Shown here in pieces: positions 51,969-60,231 of a stretch of DNA of 64,000 nt. Numbering within the stretch: position 1 is the stretch's first letter; each line of letters starts with the position of its first letter. Both the position numbers and the translations under genes were made by a program. Below the pieces are notes generated by a model. The model made no database searches and was not told the origin of the DNA. It saw only the letters and a program-made list of their open reading frames with translations. This stretch comes from Polaribacter sp. Q13 (GTDB taxonomy: Bacteria > Bacteroidota > Bacteroidia > Flavobacteriales > Flavobacteriaceae), in contig NZ_CP074436.1 of the NCBI RefSeq assembly GCF_016858305.2, forward strand, positions 3,182,001 through 3,246,000, written 5' to 3'.

Positions 51969-52041
51969 GAGATTAAACAATCTCACACGGTATTACAAAA
52001 TACCTGACAATATTAATCCCATCTGCACAATTATGTGTGGA
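51969..52041 (+). promoter_or_regulatory. Structured 5' leader of rng with three tetraloop hairpins
   Basis: Three successive hairpins precede the rng ATG. The first is GAGATT-AAAC-AATCTC (51969-51984). The second is GGTATT-ACAA-AATACC (51989-52004). The third is TCTGCACA-ATTA-TGTGTGGA (52022-52041, with two G-U pairs). All have four-base loops. By analogy with the E. coli rne leader, this may allow RNase to regulate its own mRNA. Confidence 0.55.
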
Positions 52042-52058
52042 GTTAAAACCATTTCAGC

Positions 52059-53582
52059 ATGAAAACAGAATTAATAATTCGTTCAAATTCATCTGATATT
52101 GATTTTGCCTTATTAAGAGATGGAAAACTTATTGAATTAAATAATGAAACTAGTGATAACAAATTCTCGGTTGGCGATATTTTTTTAGCCAAAATAGGAA
52201 AAGTTTTAACTGGTTTAAATGCAGCCTTTGTAAATGTAGGATACCCAAAAGATGGGTTTTTACATTATCATGATTTAGGTGCGCAAGTAAACTCATTAAA
52301 TTCGTTCATTAAGAAAGTAAGCACAGGTAAGTATAAAGAATTCACTTTAAAGAACTTCCAAAAGGAAGAAGACATTAACAAAGACGGTAGTATTAACCAA
52401 GTACTAAAAACAGGGCAAAACCTATTAGTACAAATAGTAAAAGAACCAATTTCTACAAAAGGCCCAAGATTAAGTTCAGAGTTGTCTATAGCAGGTAGAT
52501 TTTTGGTTTTAGTTCCTTTTTCTAACCGAGTTTCTGTTTCTCAAAAAATAGCAGACCCAAAAGAAAAAGAACGTTTAAAAAGATTAGCAAAAAGCATTAA
52601 ACCAAAAGGGTTTGGTGTTATTTTAAGAACTGTTGCCGAAGGCAAAAAAGTAGCAGAACTAGATAAAGATTTGCAAAACTCATTAGAACGTTGGGTAAGA
52701 ATGTGTAAAAGTATACCAAATACAAACACACCAACAAAGATTTTAAGCGAGTTAAACAGAGCATCCTCTATTTTAAGAGATGTAATGAATGATTCCTTTA
52801 CTAGTATTGTAACAAATGATGAAACTTTGAAAGAAGAAATAAAAGAGTATTTACAAGAAATATATCCTGAAAAGGAAAAAATTGTAAAATTACACAAATC
52901 TGATACTCCTATTTTTGAAAAATACGGAATAGAAAGACAAATAAAAACATCTTTTGGAAAAACAGTTTCTATGAGTAAAGGTGCCTATTTAGTTATAGAG
53001 CACACAGAAGCATTACACGTTATTGATGTTAATAGCGGAAACCGTTCTAATAAAGCTGGTTCTCAAGAAGATACTGCATTAGAAGTAAATCTAATTTCAG
53101 CTACAGAAATAGCTCGCCAATTACAATTACGTGATATGGGAGGAATTATAGTTGTAGATTTTATAGATATGCACAAAGCAGAAAACAGAAATAAACTGTT
53201 TCAGCACTTGAAAGATCAAATGGCTTTAGATAGAACAAAGCACAAAATATTACCTCCAAGTAAATTTGGATTGGTACAAATTACAAGACAAAGGGTAAGA
53301 CCAGAGTTAAGTATAAAAACTACCGAAGCCAACCCAAATAAAAATGGAGAAGTAGAAGCACCTATTGTTTTGTTAGACAAAATAGAAGCAGATTTAGAGA
53401 AATTTATGTCAAACTCTAAAGAAGGAAAAGTACAATTAAATGTACACCCCTTTATTGCAGCTTATCTAACAAAAGGCGTAAATTCTATACGTTTTAAATG
53501 GTATTTAAAACACAAAAAGTGGATTACAATTATACCTCGTGACGCTTACACATACTTAAATTATAAATTTAAATCTATATAG
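52059..53582 (+). CDS. rng: Ribonuclease G/E family endoribonuclease
   Basis: A 507-residue endonuclease of the RNase E/G family, without the long C-terminal scaffold of E. coli RNase E. The N-terminal S1-like domain (about 35-130, DIFLAKIGKVLTGLNAAFVNVGYPKDGFLHYHDL) carries an insertion of about 25 residues. The 5'-sensor/RNase H part follows. The catalytic region has HVIDVNSGNRSNKAGSQEDTALEVNLISATEIARQLQLRDMGGIIVVDFIDMH, where the two metal-binding Asp residues are in IDVNSG and VVDFID. It processes rRNA and degrades mRNA in the cytoplasm. The ATG at 52059 follows a structured leader. Confidence 0.95.
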   Translation: MKTELIIRSNSSDIDFALLRDGKLIELNNETSDNKFSVGDIFLAKIGKVLTGLNAAFVNVGYPKDGFLHYHDLGAQVNSLNSFIKKVSTGKYKEFTLKNFQKEEDINKDGSINQVLKTGQNLLVQIVKEPISTKGPRLSSELSIAGRFLVLVPFSNRVSVSQKIADPKEKERLKRLAKSIKPKGFGVILRTVAEGKKVAELDKDLQNSLERWVRMCKSIPNTNTPTKILSELNRASSILRDVMNDSFTSIVTNDETLKEEIKEYLQEIYPEKEKIVKLHKSDTPIFEKYGIERQIKTSFGKTVSMSKGAYLVIEHTEALHVIDVNSGNRSNKAGSQEDTALEVNLISATEIARQLQLRDMGGIIVVDFIDMHKAENRNKLFQHLKDQMALDRTKHKILPPSKFGLVQITRQRVRPELSIKTTEANPNKNGEVEAPIVLLDKIEADLEKFMSNSKEGKVQLNVHPFIAAYLTKGVNSIRFKWYLKHKKWITIIPRDAYTYLNYKFKSI

Positions 53583-53621
53583 AGATAAATTAATAATTTA
53601 AAGGCAATAATTTTTTATCAA

Positions 53622-53653
53622 AAAACCCCGAAACGTCTATGTTTCGGGGTTTT
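53622..53653 (+). terminator. Terminator of rng
   Basis: Perfect 13-base stem aaaaccccgaaac / gtttcggggtttt with a six-base loop, 40 bases after the rng stop. Confidence 0.93.
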
Positions 53654-53682
53654 GTGTTTTATAAAGTTTTCTTAATTCTTTT

Positions 53683-53776
53683 GGGCGTTACCACAAGGGT
53701 CAGGCTTTCGCACTCGCTTTTTTTATTCAGAAAAAGAATAAAAAAGAGCTCAAACAATTGCTCTATCCTTAACGCG
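53683..53776. repeat. Longest copy of the interspersed 'gggcgtt...taacgcg' element
   Basis: Runs from gggcgttaccacaagggtca through a T-tract/A-tract centre (ctttttttattcag, aaaaagaataaaaaag) to ctctatccttaacgcg. The ends gggcgtt and aacgc are short and related inverted sequences. Shorter copies are at 20146-20200 and 35481-35560. I recall similar elements scattered in flavobacterial genomes. Non-coding. Confidence 0.65.
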
Positions 53777-53819
53777 TATAGAGAACTAGAAAAGGAAGTT
53801 ATTTTAGAGTAACATAGAC

Positions 53820-53848
53820 ACCTCAAAGGTTTTTAAAACCTTTGAGGT
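53820..53848. repeat. 29-base palindrome with 14-base perfect arms
   Basis: acctcaaaggtttt and its exact reverse complement aaaacctttgaggt are separated by one T. It belongs to the same pattern (ACCTnnAAGGTTTT) as the repeats at 24918-25036. Confidence 0.8.
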
Positions 53849-53866
53849 CTTTAAAATTAACCACCC

Positions 53867-54150
53867 AACTTGTCATTTCGAAAGTATTGAGAAATCCCAT
53901 AACAGTGATAACACAAAATTGAGCCACAAAACTTGTCATTTCGAAGTACTGAGAAATCTCATAACAGTGATACCGCACCACCACCCAAACTTTATGAGAT
54001 TTCTCTCAAAAGTTCGAAAAGACAAACAGAGCGCAAAAAAAAACACAACCGTGTCATTTTGACATTAGGAGAAATCTCATAAAGAAGCTAACACAAAACA
54101 GAGTAACTTCATGAGATTTCTCCTAAGTTTATATTGAGCATAGTCGAAAT
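53867..54150. repeat. Five-copy cluster of GTCATTTCGA/GAGAAATCTCAT repeats in both orientations
   Basis: Direct copies begin near 53869, 53933 and 54051, each with tgtcatttcga (or ttttgac) followed by gagaaatctcat. The first two also share cataacagtgata. Inverted copies lie at 53991-54018 and 54110-54150. Neighbouring copies pair: 53951-53964 with 53992-54005 (14 bases) and 54065-54080 with 54111-54126 (16 bases, perfect). The last copy ends with attgagcatagtcgaaat. The whole 53654-54190 interval has no plausible gene. Confidence 0.8.
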
Positions 54151-54190
54151 AACCAACTGAATGCTAAGAATAACAATGTAATTCTGAATA

Positions 54191-55246
54191 CTATTTAGCT
54201 TCTCTAATCAAATACAGATAAACAGGATAATGGTCAGAATAACCACCCGTGTAACCACCGTTAGAAAAACTTCTAAAAGGATATCCTTTATATTTACCTT
54301 TTTTAGTGGTTAAAAAGCGCTTGTTAAAAATCATTGCTTTGTACATTTTATACGTAGAAAAATCTTTTTCTCCCTTGTCTAAAAGAGGAGAGGTAAAGAA
54401 AATCATATCAAATAAATTTATTTTATCTCTGTATTTTAACGTATTAAATCCTCTACGAAACATATCTTCATAAGGATTGTATAAATCTCCTTCGTGTACA
54501 TCTTTCTTTGTACTCTTTGTTTTTAAAACGTTTTTAAAACTAGAATTATTAGGGTCATCATTAAAATCTCCCATAATTAATATTTTAGCCTTGGCGTCTT
54601 GCTTTCTAACCTGCTCTATTATTTTAGTGTTCTGGTAGGCTGCTTTTTCTCTATTAGGCCTGCTCGCAGCTTCACCACCCCTTCTAGAGGGCCAATGGTT
54701 TACAATAACGTGTATTAATTCATCATCTAAATAACCAGAAACTAATAATTGATCTCTAGTGTAAACAGGATAGTTATCTTTAAATATTTTTGGATTAAAT
54801 GCTTCATGATGAATGGGATTAAAATATTTTTTCTGATACAATAACGCAACGTCTATCCCTCTTTTGTCCGGAGAATCATAATGTATAATGCCATAATCAT
54901 TTTTAACCAAATGTTTAGAATGTATTAAATCTTCTAAAACACTTAGGTTTTCTACTTCAGAAACACCAATAATAGCAGGACTTGTCTTCGTTTTATCCGC
55001 TCCTATTTGAGCAATTGTACTACTTAGTTTTTCAATTTTATCCCAATAAACCTTAGATCTATTCGTTTTTAATTCCATCATTGGACTCGCTTCATCATTC
55101 TTATTTACATCGTTAATAGTATCAAACAAGTTTTCTAAGTTGTAAAAAGCAATGGTTCTAATGTTATATTTTTTTCCATTTTTTTGAGAATTACATGCTG
55201 TAATTGTTAACGAAAAAATAAAAATAAAAAATAATTTCTTATTCAT
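54191..55246 (-). CDS. Endonuclease/exonuclease/phosphatase-family lipoprotein
   Basis: A 351-residue exported metal-dependent phosphoesterase. The signal KKLFFIFIFSLTITACNSQ gives lipidated Cys18. Landmarks of the family are AFYNLENLFDTIND (Asn), IGVSEVENLSVLEDL (metal Glu), VNHWPSRRGGEAASRPNREKAA (His), ILIMGDFNDDP (Asp and Asn), FDMIFFTS and YSDHYPVYLYL (catalytic His). Substrate may be DNA, RNA or a phospholipid; GGEAASRPNR is common in secreted nuclease-like members. It is divergent from a TonB receptor gene and shares a 141-base promoter region with it. Confidence 0.9.
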   Translation of the reverse strand: MNKKLFFIFIFSLTITACNSQKNGKKYNIRTIAFYNLENLFDTINDVNKNDEASPMMELKTNRSKVYWDKIEKLSSTIAQIGADKTKTSPAIIGVSEVENLSVLEDLIHSKHLVKNDYGIIHYDSPDKRGIDVALLYQKKYFNPIHHEAFNPKIFKDNYPVYTRDQLLVSGYLDDELIHVIVNHWPSRRGGEAASRPNREKAAYQNTKIIEQVRKQDAKAKILIMGDFNDDPNNSSFKNVLKTKSTKKDVHEGDLYNPYEDMFRRGFNTLKYRDKINLFDMIFFTSPLLDKGEKDFSTYKMYKAMIFNKRFLTTKKGKYKGYPFRSFSNGGYTGGYSDHYPVYLYLIREAK

Positions 55247-55267
55247 TTTAGTGTTTTTATTGTTCTA

Positions 55268-55275
55268 CAAAAGTA
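55268..55275 (-). promoter_or_regulatory. Predicted promoter -7 box of the phosphoesterase gene
   Basis: Minus strand TACTTTTG, exact TAnnTTTG match, 22 bases before the start at 55246. Confidence 0.5.
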
Positions 55276-55387
55276 AGAAACTAAAGCAATTTTATGTGTT
55301 AAGATAGCTTGAAATTCAATGATTTAATTTTTTTTGACTAACTTTAAGAGCAAAGAAAAAGGAAATTTAAAGTACAATTTACTAATT

Positions 55388-58144
55388 ATGAAAAAAATTG
55401 TTATGGCAACTTGCTTGCTATTGGCCTCGTTTTCGGTGGTTAATGGGCAGAGTATAGTGAAGGGAATCGTTTTAGATAACGATTCTAAAAAACCGATTAA
55501 AGATGTTTTAGTTAAAATTAAAAACACGTCTAAAAATCAATTTACAGACTTAAATGGTAATTTTATAATCAGGAATTTCCAAAATGGAAAAGTCATTTTA
55601 GAATTAAAATTGGTTGGATACGAAACCCAAAATATTCCAATCGAAACCTCTGGTCAAACTTTAGATTTAGGCAGTATCTTTTTATTTAAAGAAGTTATAG
55701 AAAATCAAGATTTAAGCTTAATTACACTTACGGATGATGAGTTAAATGATGACGCTAGTTCTGCAGATAATATTTCTGGACTACTACAATCATCAAAGGA
55801 TATTTTTCTTAGAACTGCCGCTTATGAATTTAGTTCGTCTTTTTTTAAGATAAAAGGATTGGATTCGGGCAACGGAAAAGTGTTAATTAACGGCGTAGAA
55901 ATGAATAAAGTTTATGACGGTAGAGCACAGTGGGGAAATTGGGGAGGATTAAATGATGTGTTAAGAAATCAGGAATTTAGAAATGGTTTAACACCTTCAG
56001 ACGTTACTTTTGGAGGTCTTTTGGGTTCTACAAATATGAATACGAGAGCATCCGAACAAAGGCCAGGGATAAAGATAGCTTATTCTTCTTCCAACAGAAG
56101 TTATCAACATAGAATGATGGCTACTTATTCTAGCGGAATGTTAAAAAATAACTGGGCATTTACTTTTTCTGGAAGTAGAAGAATAGGTAATGAAGGTTTT
56201 AATGACGCAACTTCTTACAATGCATATTCCTTTTTTACCTCCATAGAAAAAAAGTTAAGCGATAAAAGTAGCATTAATTTTACAGGAATTTATACACCAA
56301 ATAGAAGAGGTAAATCATCACCTAACACACAAGAAGTATTCGATTTAAAAGGAATAAAGTACAATGATTATTGGGGCTTTTTAAATGGCAAAAAGAAAAA
56401 TTCTAGAATTAAAGAAGTTAGTGAGCCCATTTTAATGTTGAATCATTATTGGAATCTTTCTAAAAAGACAGCTATAAACGCAAGTATTGCCTATCAATTT
56501 GGGAAAATTGGTAATAGTAGAATAGATTATAATGGAGGGTCGAATCCGAGTGCCGCTTATTATCAAAATTTAGCGAGTTATTTTTTAAGATATGATGATT
56601 TTGAAGGTGCGTATACTGCAGAAAATAATTTTAAAAACGACGGACAAATAAATTGGAATCGGATTTTTGACGCCAATAATACCAATAAAGATTCAGGTTT
56701 AGAAAATGCCTATGTTTTGTATGAAGATAGAAATGATGACAAACAATTAACTATAAATAGCATCTTAAATACTGAGATAAATGAAAATATTTCTATCAAC
56801 GGAAAAATAGAATATAAACAATTGCGTTCTCATAATTTTGCATCTGTTATTGATTTGTTAGGAGGGGAAGGTTATTTAGATATTGATCCTTTTGGGGCAA
56901 ATGAAGAAGAGAAACAAAACGATCTCTTAAACCCGAATAGAATAGTGAAAGAAGGAGATGAGTTTAAATATAATTTCAATCTAAATTCTACTATAATAGC
57001 AGCTTTTACCCAAGCTCAATTTAGGTATAACAAAACAGATTTTTATGCTGCTTTAAATGTTTCTAGTACAACACATCAGCGAGAAGGTTTGTATAAAAAT
57101 GGAAGTTTTTCTGAAAGTTCTTTAGGAAAATCAGAAGCACAGAAATTTATGAACTATGGTTTTAAAACGGGTGTGACTTATAAGTTTACAGGAAGGCATT
57201 TGGTAGATCTAAATGTTGCATATATATCGGCTGCGCCAACAATTAGAAACACCTTTTCTAACTCAAGAGAAAATAACAATGTTGTTTTAGATTTACAAAG
57301 CGAAAAAATACTGTCTACAGATATTAGTTATGTTTTTAGAAGCCCAATTATTACATCAAAAGTAACCGCATATTACACTTCTGTAAAAGATGCAACAGAG
57401 ATTTCTTTTTACTTTGCTGATGGAGTTGGAGGAGATAATACGGCATTTGTGCAAGAAATACTACATGGAATTAACAAAAAGCATTTGGGCTTAGAATTAG
57501 GTTTGGAAGCTCAAGTTACATCAACCATAAATTTAAAAGGAGCCGCTGCTATTGGTCAGTTTACGTATGATAATAACCCGAATTTATATTTAACCACAGA
57601 AGCAGATACGGAATCTTTGGTTGCTGGTTTTGTAAACGGATTTAAAGATTTTGGGAAAACAAATCTCAAAAATTACAAATTAGCTGCAGGACCACAAAAG
57701 GCGTATTCCTTAGGTTTTGAATATAGAGATCCGGATTATTGGTTAATTGGAGCTACACTAAATTTTTTCAGTAATACATTTATTGATGTTTCTCCTTTAA
57801 ATAGGTCTCAAAATTTTTACACAGATGATGATGGTTTGCCCTTTTTAGAATATGATAATGAGATTTCAAAAGGACTTTTAGAGCAAGAGAAATTCGCTAA
57901 TTATTCGGTTGTAAACTTAATTGGCGGAAAATCTTTTATCATTAAAAAGTATTACATCAGTGTTTTTGCAACGGTAAATAATTTATTAAATAAAATCTAT
58001 AAATCTGGCGGATTTGAACAAGGAAGAAATGCCAATTACAGACAATTATTAGAAGATAAATCTTTAGATAAACCTGTTTTTGGCAATAAATATTGGTATG
58101 GTAGAGGCGCAACTTATTTTATGAATGTAAGTGTGTCGTTTTAA
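55388..58144 (+). CDS. TonB-dependent receptor with carboxypeptidase-like domain
   Basis: An outer-membrane receptor of 918 residues. The ATG at 55388 starts a clean signal peptide (KKIVMATCLLLASFSVVNGQ). An in-frame ATG at 55334 would add 18 charged residues and was rejected. A CarboxypepD_reg-like domain follows (about 22-95, GIVLDNDSKKPIKDVLVKIKNTS), then a plug with LKGLDSG-type FKIKGLDSGNGKVLINGVEMNKVYDGRAQWG and a large barrel ending YFMNVSVSF. It has no SusD partner. It is followed by a DUF5689 lipoprotein and is divergent from a secreted phosphoesterase, so the imported ligand may be a phosphorus compound or nucleic acid product. Confidence 0.9.
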   Translation: MKKIVMATCLLLASFSVVNGQSIVKGIVLDNDSKKPIKDVLVKIKNTSKNQFTDLNGNFIIRNFQNGKVILELKLVGYETQNIPIETSGQTLDLGSIFLFKEVIENQDLSLITLTDDELNDDASSADNISGLLQSSKDIFLRTAAYEFSSSFFKIKGLDSGNGKVLINGVEMNKVYDGRAQWGNWGGLNDVLRNQEFRNGLTPSDVTFGGLLGSTNMNTRASEQRPGIKIAYSSSNRSYQHRMMATYSSGMLKNNWAFTFSGSRRIGNEGFNDATSYNAYSFFTSIEKKLSDKSSINFTGIYTPNRRGKSSPNTQEVFDLKGIKYNDYWGFLNGKKKNSRIKEVSEPILMLNHYWNLSKKTAINASIAYQFGKIGNSRIDYNGGSNPSAAYYQNLASYFLRYDDFEGAYTAENNFKNDGQINWNRIFDANNTNKDSGLENAYVLYEDRNDDKQLTINSILNTEINENISINGKIEYKQLRSHNFASVIDLLGGEGYLDIDPFGANEEEKQNDLLNPNRIVKEGDEFKYNFNLNSTIIAAFTQAQFRYNKTDFYAALNVSSTTHQREGLYKNGSFSESSLGKSEAQKFMNYGFKTGVTYKFTGRHLVDLNVAYISAAPTIRNTFSNSRENNNVVLDLQSEKILSTDISYVFRSPIITSKVTAYYTSVKDATEISFYFADGVGGDNTAFVQEILHGINKKHLGLELGLEAQVTSTINLKGAAAIGQFTYDNNPNLYLTTEADTESLVAGFVNGFKDFGKTNLKNYKLAAGPQKAYSLGFEYRDPDYWLIGATLNFFSNTFIDVSPLNRSQNFYTDDDGLPFLEYDNEISKGLLEQEKFANYSVVNLIGGKSFIIKKYYISVFATVNNLLNKIYKSGGFEQGRNANYRQLLEDKSLDKPVFGNKYWYGRGATYFMNVSVSF

Positions 58145-58164
58145 GAAAAAGAAAAAAAAGAAAG

Positions 58165-59589
58165 ATGAAAAAGAATAGAATAATCACAATAGTTTTGGCG
58201 CTTATAGCAAGTATCTCTTTTGTAACTTGTGTAGACGATGGAGATTTTAAAGTACCAGAAAGTTTAGGAAATGAAGAAAATGAAGCTGTTAATAAAATTA
58301 TAGACAGTATTTCTTCTGGCGCTCTTCAATTAAAAACCATAAAACAGCTAAAGGAATTGTATATTATTGGAGATGATCCTTTAGAAATTGTCTCTGATAT
58401 CGTGGTAAAAGGATATGTTATTTCTTCGGATAAATCTGGGAATTTCTATAAGGAGTTTTATATGCAAGACGAACCAGAAAACCCAACAGCAGGCATAAAA
58501 GTTGCTTTAAATTTAAGTAATAGTTACAATAAATTTAATATTGGTAGAGAAATTTATATTCGTTTAAAAGGTTTATATGTTGGTGAAACCAATTCTGGAG
58601 ATGGAAATATTACCATTGGCGGAAAAATAAGTGCGACAGATCTTACAGAGATTGAAAACGTAACTACAAATCAAATTCCGAATCATATTTATAGAACAGA
58701 AACTACAGAAGAAATTGTGCCAAAAGTAATTGATTTTGCAGGTATAAACGAAACAGATATAGGAACCTTTGTAGCTTTAGAAAACGTGTTTTTCGATGCT
58801 AAACTAGCTGGTAAATCCTATGTAGATCCCATAGAAGATTTTGATACGCAACGTAAAATTCAAACTTGTTTAGGGTTGGGGTATGATGAATTATTAGTAG
58901 AAACGAGTTCGTTTTCTCGTTTTTCAAACGAAACTTTACCAGAAAATGCAGGTACAATAAAAGCCATTGTTTCTAAAGATTATGGAGGTGATTTAATTGT
59001 ACTGGTTTTAAATGATACCAATGATGTTACTATGATTGATGAAAGGTGCACACCGTTACCTGCGGAAGAATATTCGACAATTTTATTATCAGAAAATTTT
59101 GATAATGAATCTGGAGATATTGATGTTTTTAATTGGATAAACTATAGAGAAGTAGGGACGAAGTCATGGAGATCTTATACGGATACTTATTCGCAAAGTA
59201 AAGCGGCAAGAATGGGGTCTAGTAGTTCTGGAGATGAAAGTACGGTTACTTGGTTAATTACCTCGGGGATTGACTTAGATATAACATCACAAGAATTTTT
59301 GTCTTTTGAAACTTCTAATAGTTTTGGAAATGGTAGCGAATTACAAGCTTTAATTTCTACCAATTTTGATGGAAATGAAAATAATATCAATGCTGCAAAT
59401 TGGAGTATTTTACCCGCAAAAATAGTTTCTAATGGAGAGAATTATAAGAGTTGGATTCATTCTACTTATATCGAATTGTCAAATTATTCAGGAACTGCTT
59501 TTATCGCTTTTAAATATATAGGTAATGGGAATGTGAATTTTGATGGAACTTATGAGTTAGATAATATTGTTATTAATGCTAAACCATAA
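58165..59589 (+). CDS. DUF5689 lipoprotein with C-terminal choice-of-anchor-type domain
   Basis: A 474-residue surface lipoprotein. The signal IITIVLALIASISFVTCVDDGDF gives lipidated Cys22, followed by acidic residues typical of surface-exported lipoproteins. Residues about 65-290 form the DUF5689 region, OB-like (IVSDIVVKGYVISSDKSGNFYKEFYMQDE, REIYIRLKGLYVGE). Residues about 305-474 form a lectin-like jelly roll (ILLSENFDNESGDID, DIDLDITSQEFLSFETSNSFGNG-type sequence, FKYIGNGNVNFDGTYELDNIVI). It lies 21 bases after the TonB receptor gene and probably binds its ligand. Confidence 0.85.
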   Translation: MKKNRIITIVLALIASISFVTCVDDGDFKVPESLGNEENEAVNKIIDSISSGALQLKTIKQLKELYIIGDDPLEIVSDIVVKGYVISSDKSGNFYKEFYMQDEPENPTAGIKVALNLSNSYNKFNIGREIYIRLKGLYVGETNSGDGNITIGGKISATDLTEIENVTTNQIPNHIYRTETTEEIVPKVIDFAGINETDIGTFVALENVFFDAKLAGKSYVDPIEDFDTQRKIQTCLGLGYDELLVETSSFSRFSNETLPENAGTIKAIVSKDYGGDLIVLVLNDTNDVTMIDERCTPLPAEEYSTILLSENFDNESGDIDVFNWINYREVGTKSWRSYTDTYSQSKAARMGSSSSGDESTVTWLITSGIDLDITSQEFLSFETSNSFGNGSELQALISTNFDGNENNINAANWSILPAKIVSNGENYKSWIHSTYIELSNYSGTAFIAFKYIGNGNVNFDGTYELDNIVINAKP

Positions 59590-59667
59590 CAAGTAATAAG
59601 TTGTTAAAAAGGAAGTATTTTTTGTTAATCGGGTGTTTTTCCTCTTTAAGTAATTTGTTTAAATGTA

Positions 59668-59675
59668 TATTTTTG
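59668..59675 (+). promoter_or_regulatory. Predicted promoter -7 box
   Basis: TATTTTTG, exact TAnnTTTG match, 14 bases before the ATG at 59689, implying a leader of about eight bases. Confidence 0.5.
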
Positions 59676-59688
59676 TAAAAAAAAGGCT

Positions 59689-60138
59689 ATGAATAATGAA
59701 GGATTAGAAAAATCAGCTATAAGTAAATGTAGTTTTACTTTAAATGCAGAATTGAGCGAACTTTCTGTAAATGGAGTTGTTAGATTTCAAAATAATGGCA
59801 ATAATAATATTCAATCTTATTGGAACAATAAAAAACTAACAATCCCTGTTTATGGAGTCTATAAAGTTTCTTGGGGTTTTCATCAGAATTCAATAAGTAC
59901 TTTTTATAGAAACTCTAAAACAGAATTAGGATTGGTAATAAACAATAGAATTTATGCGGATAAAGCAAAAATAACTAAAGAATCTGCCAACATTCAAACT
60001 GTAAAATCATCTCATAAAACACTTACTTTATTGTTAAGAGAAAACGAAACAATAGCATTAAGTGCAGAAATTTTTAATGCTAATAGTTTAAACATGACAG
60101 ATGTTTATCTAAAGGTAGATAAGCTAAATGTGGCTTAA
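59689..60138 (+). CDS. Small beta-rich protein resembling a C1q/TNF-like jelly roll
   Basis: A 149-residue protein with no signal peptide or membrane segment. I do not recognise it by name. The order of motifs, KLTIPVYGVYKVSWGFHQN, LGLVINNRIY, TLTLLLRENETIALSAEIFN and DVYLKVDKLNV, resembles the strand pattern of C1q/TNF-like and BclA-type jelly rolls (tip aGxYxV, then NG, then LxxGDxI, then LxI.kL). Members of that fold are usually trimeric. Own promoter and terminator make it a single-gene unit. Function unknown; the fold is an inference. Confidence 0.6.
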   Translation: MNNEGLEKSAISKCSFTLNAELSELSVNGVVRFQNNGNNNIQSYWNNKKLTIPVYGVYKVSWGFHQNSISTFYRNSKTELGLVINNRIYADKAKITKESANIQTVKSSHKTLTLLLRENETIALSAEIFNANSLNMTDVYLKVDKLNVA

Positions 60139-60186
60139 AATAATTTAATTATAAAACCATAAAAAAAGAATTATCTGTTTACAATA

Positions 60187-60216
60187 AAAACGTTTCAATT
60201 TAGGATGAAGCGTTTT
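60187..60216 (+). terminator. Terminator between the jelly-roll-like gene and mce
   Basis: Ten-pair stem aaaacgtttc / gaagcgtttt (one U-G pair) with a ten-base loop, followed by CTTTATTTTT. An ATG at 60205 falls inside it, which supports the later mce start. Confidence 0.75.
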
Positions 60217-60231
60217 CTTTATTTTTACAAA

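Noticed and set aside
53867..54150. Possible CRISPR array in the repeat block
   Set aside because: Copies are few, differ in length and sequence, alternate in orientation and have no regular spacers, and no cas genes are near.
55334..55387. Earlier ATG for the 55.4-kb TonB receptor
   Set aside because: It would put 18 charged residues before a complete signal peptide, blocking export.
60205..60231. Earlier ATG for methylmalonyl-CoA epimerase
   Set aside because: It falls inside the terminator hairpin at 60187-60216, and the added residues are foreign to this short, well-conserved enzyme.
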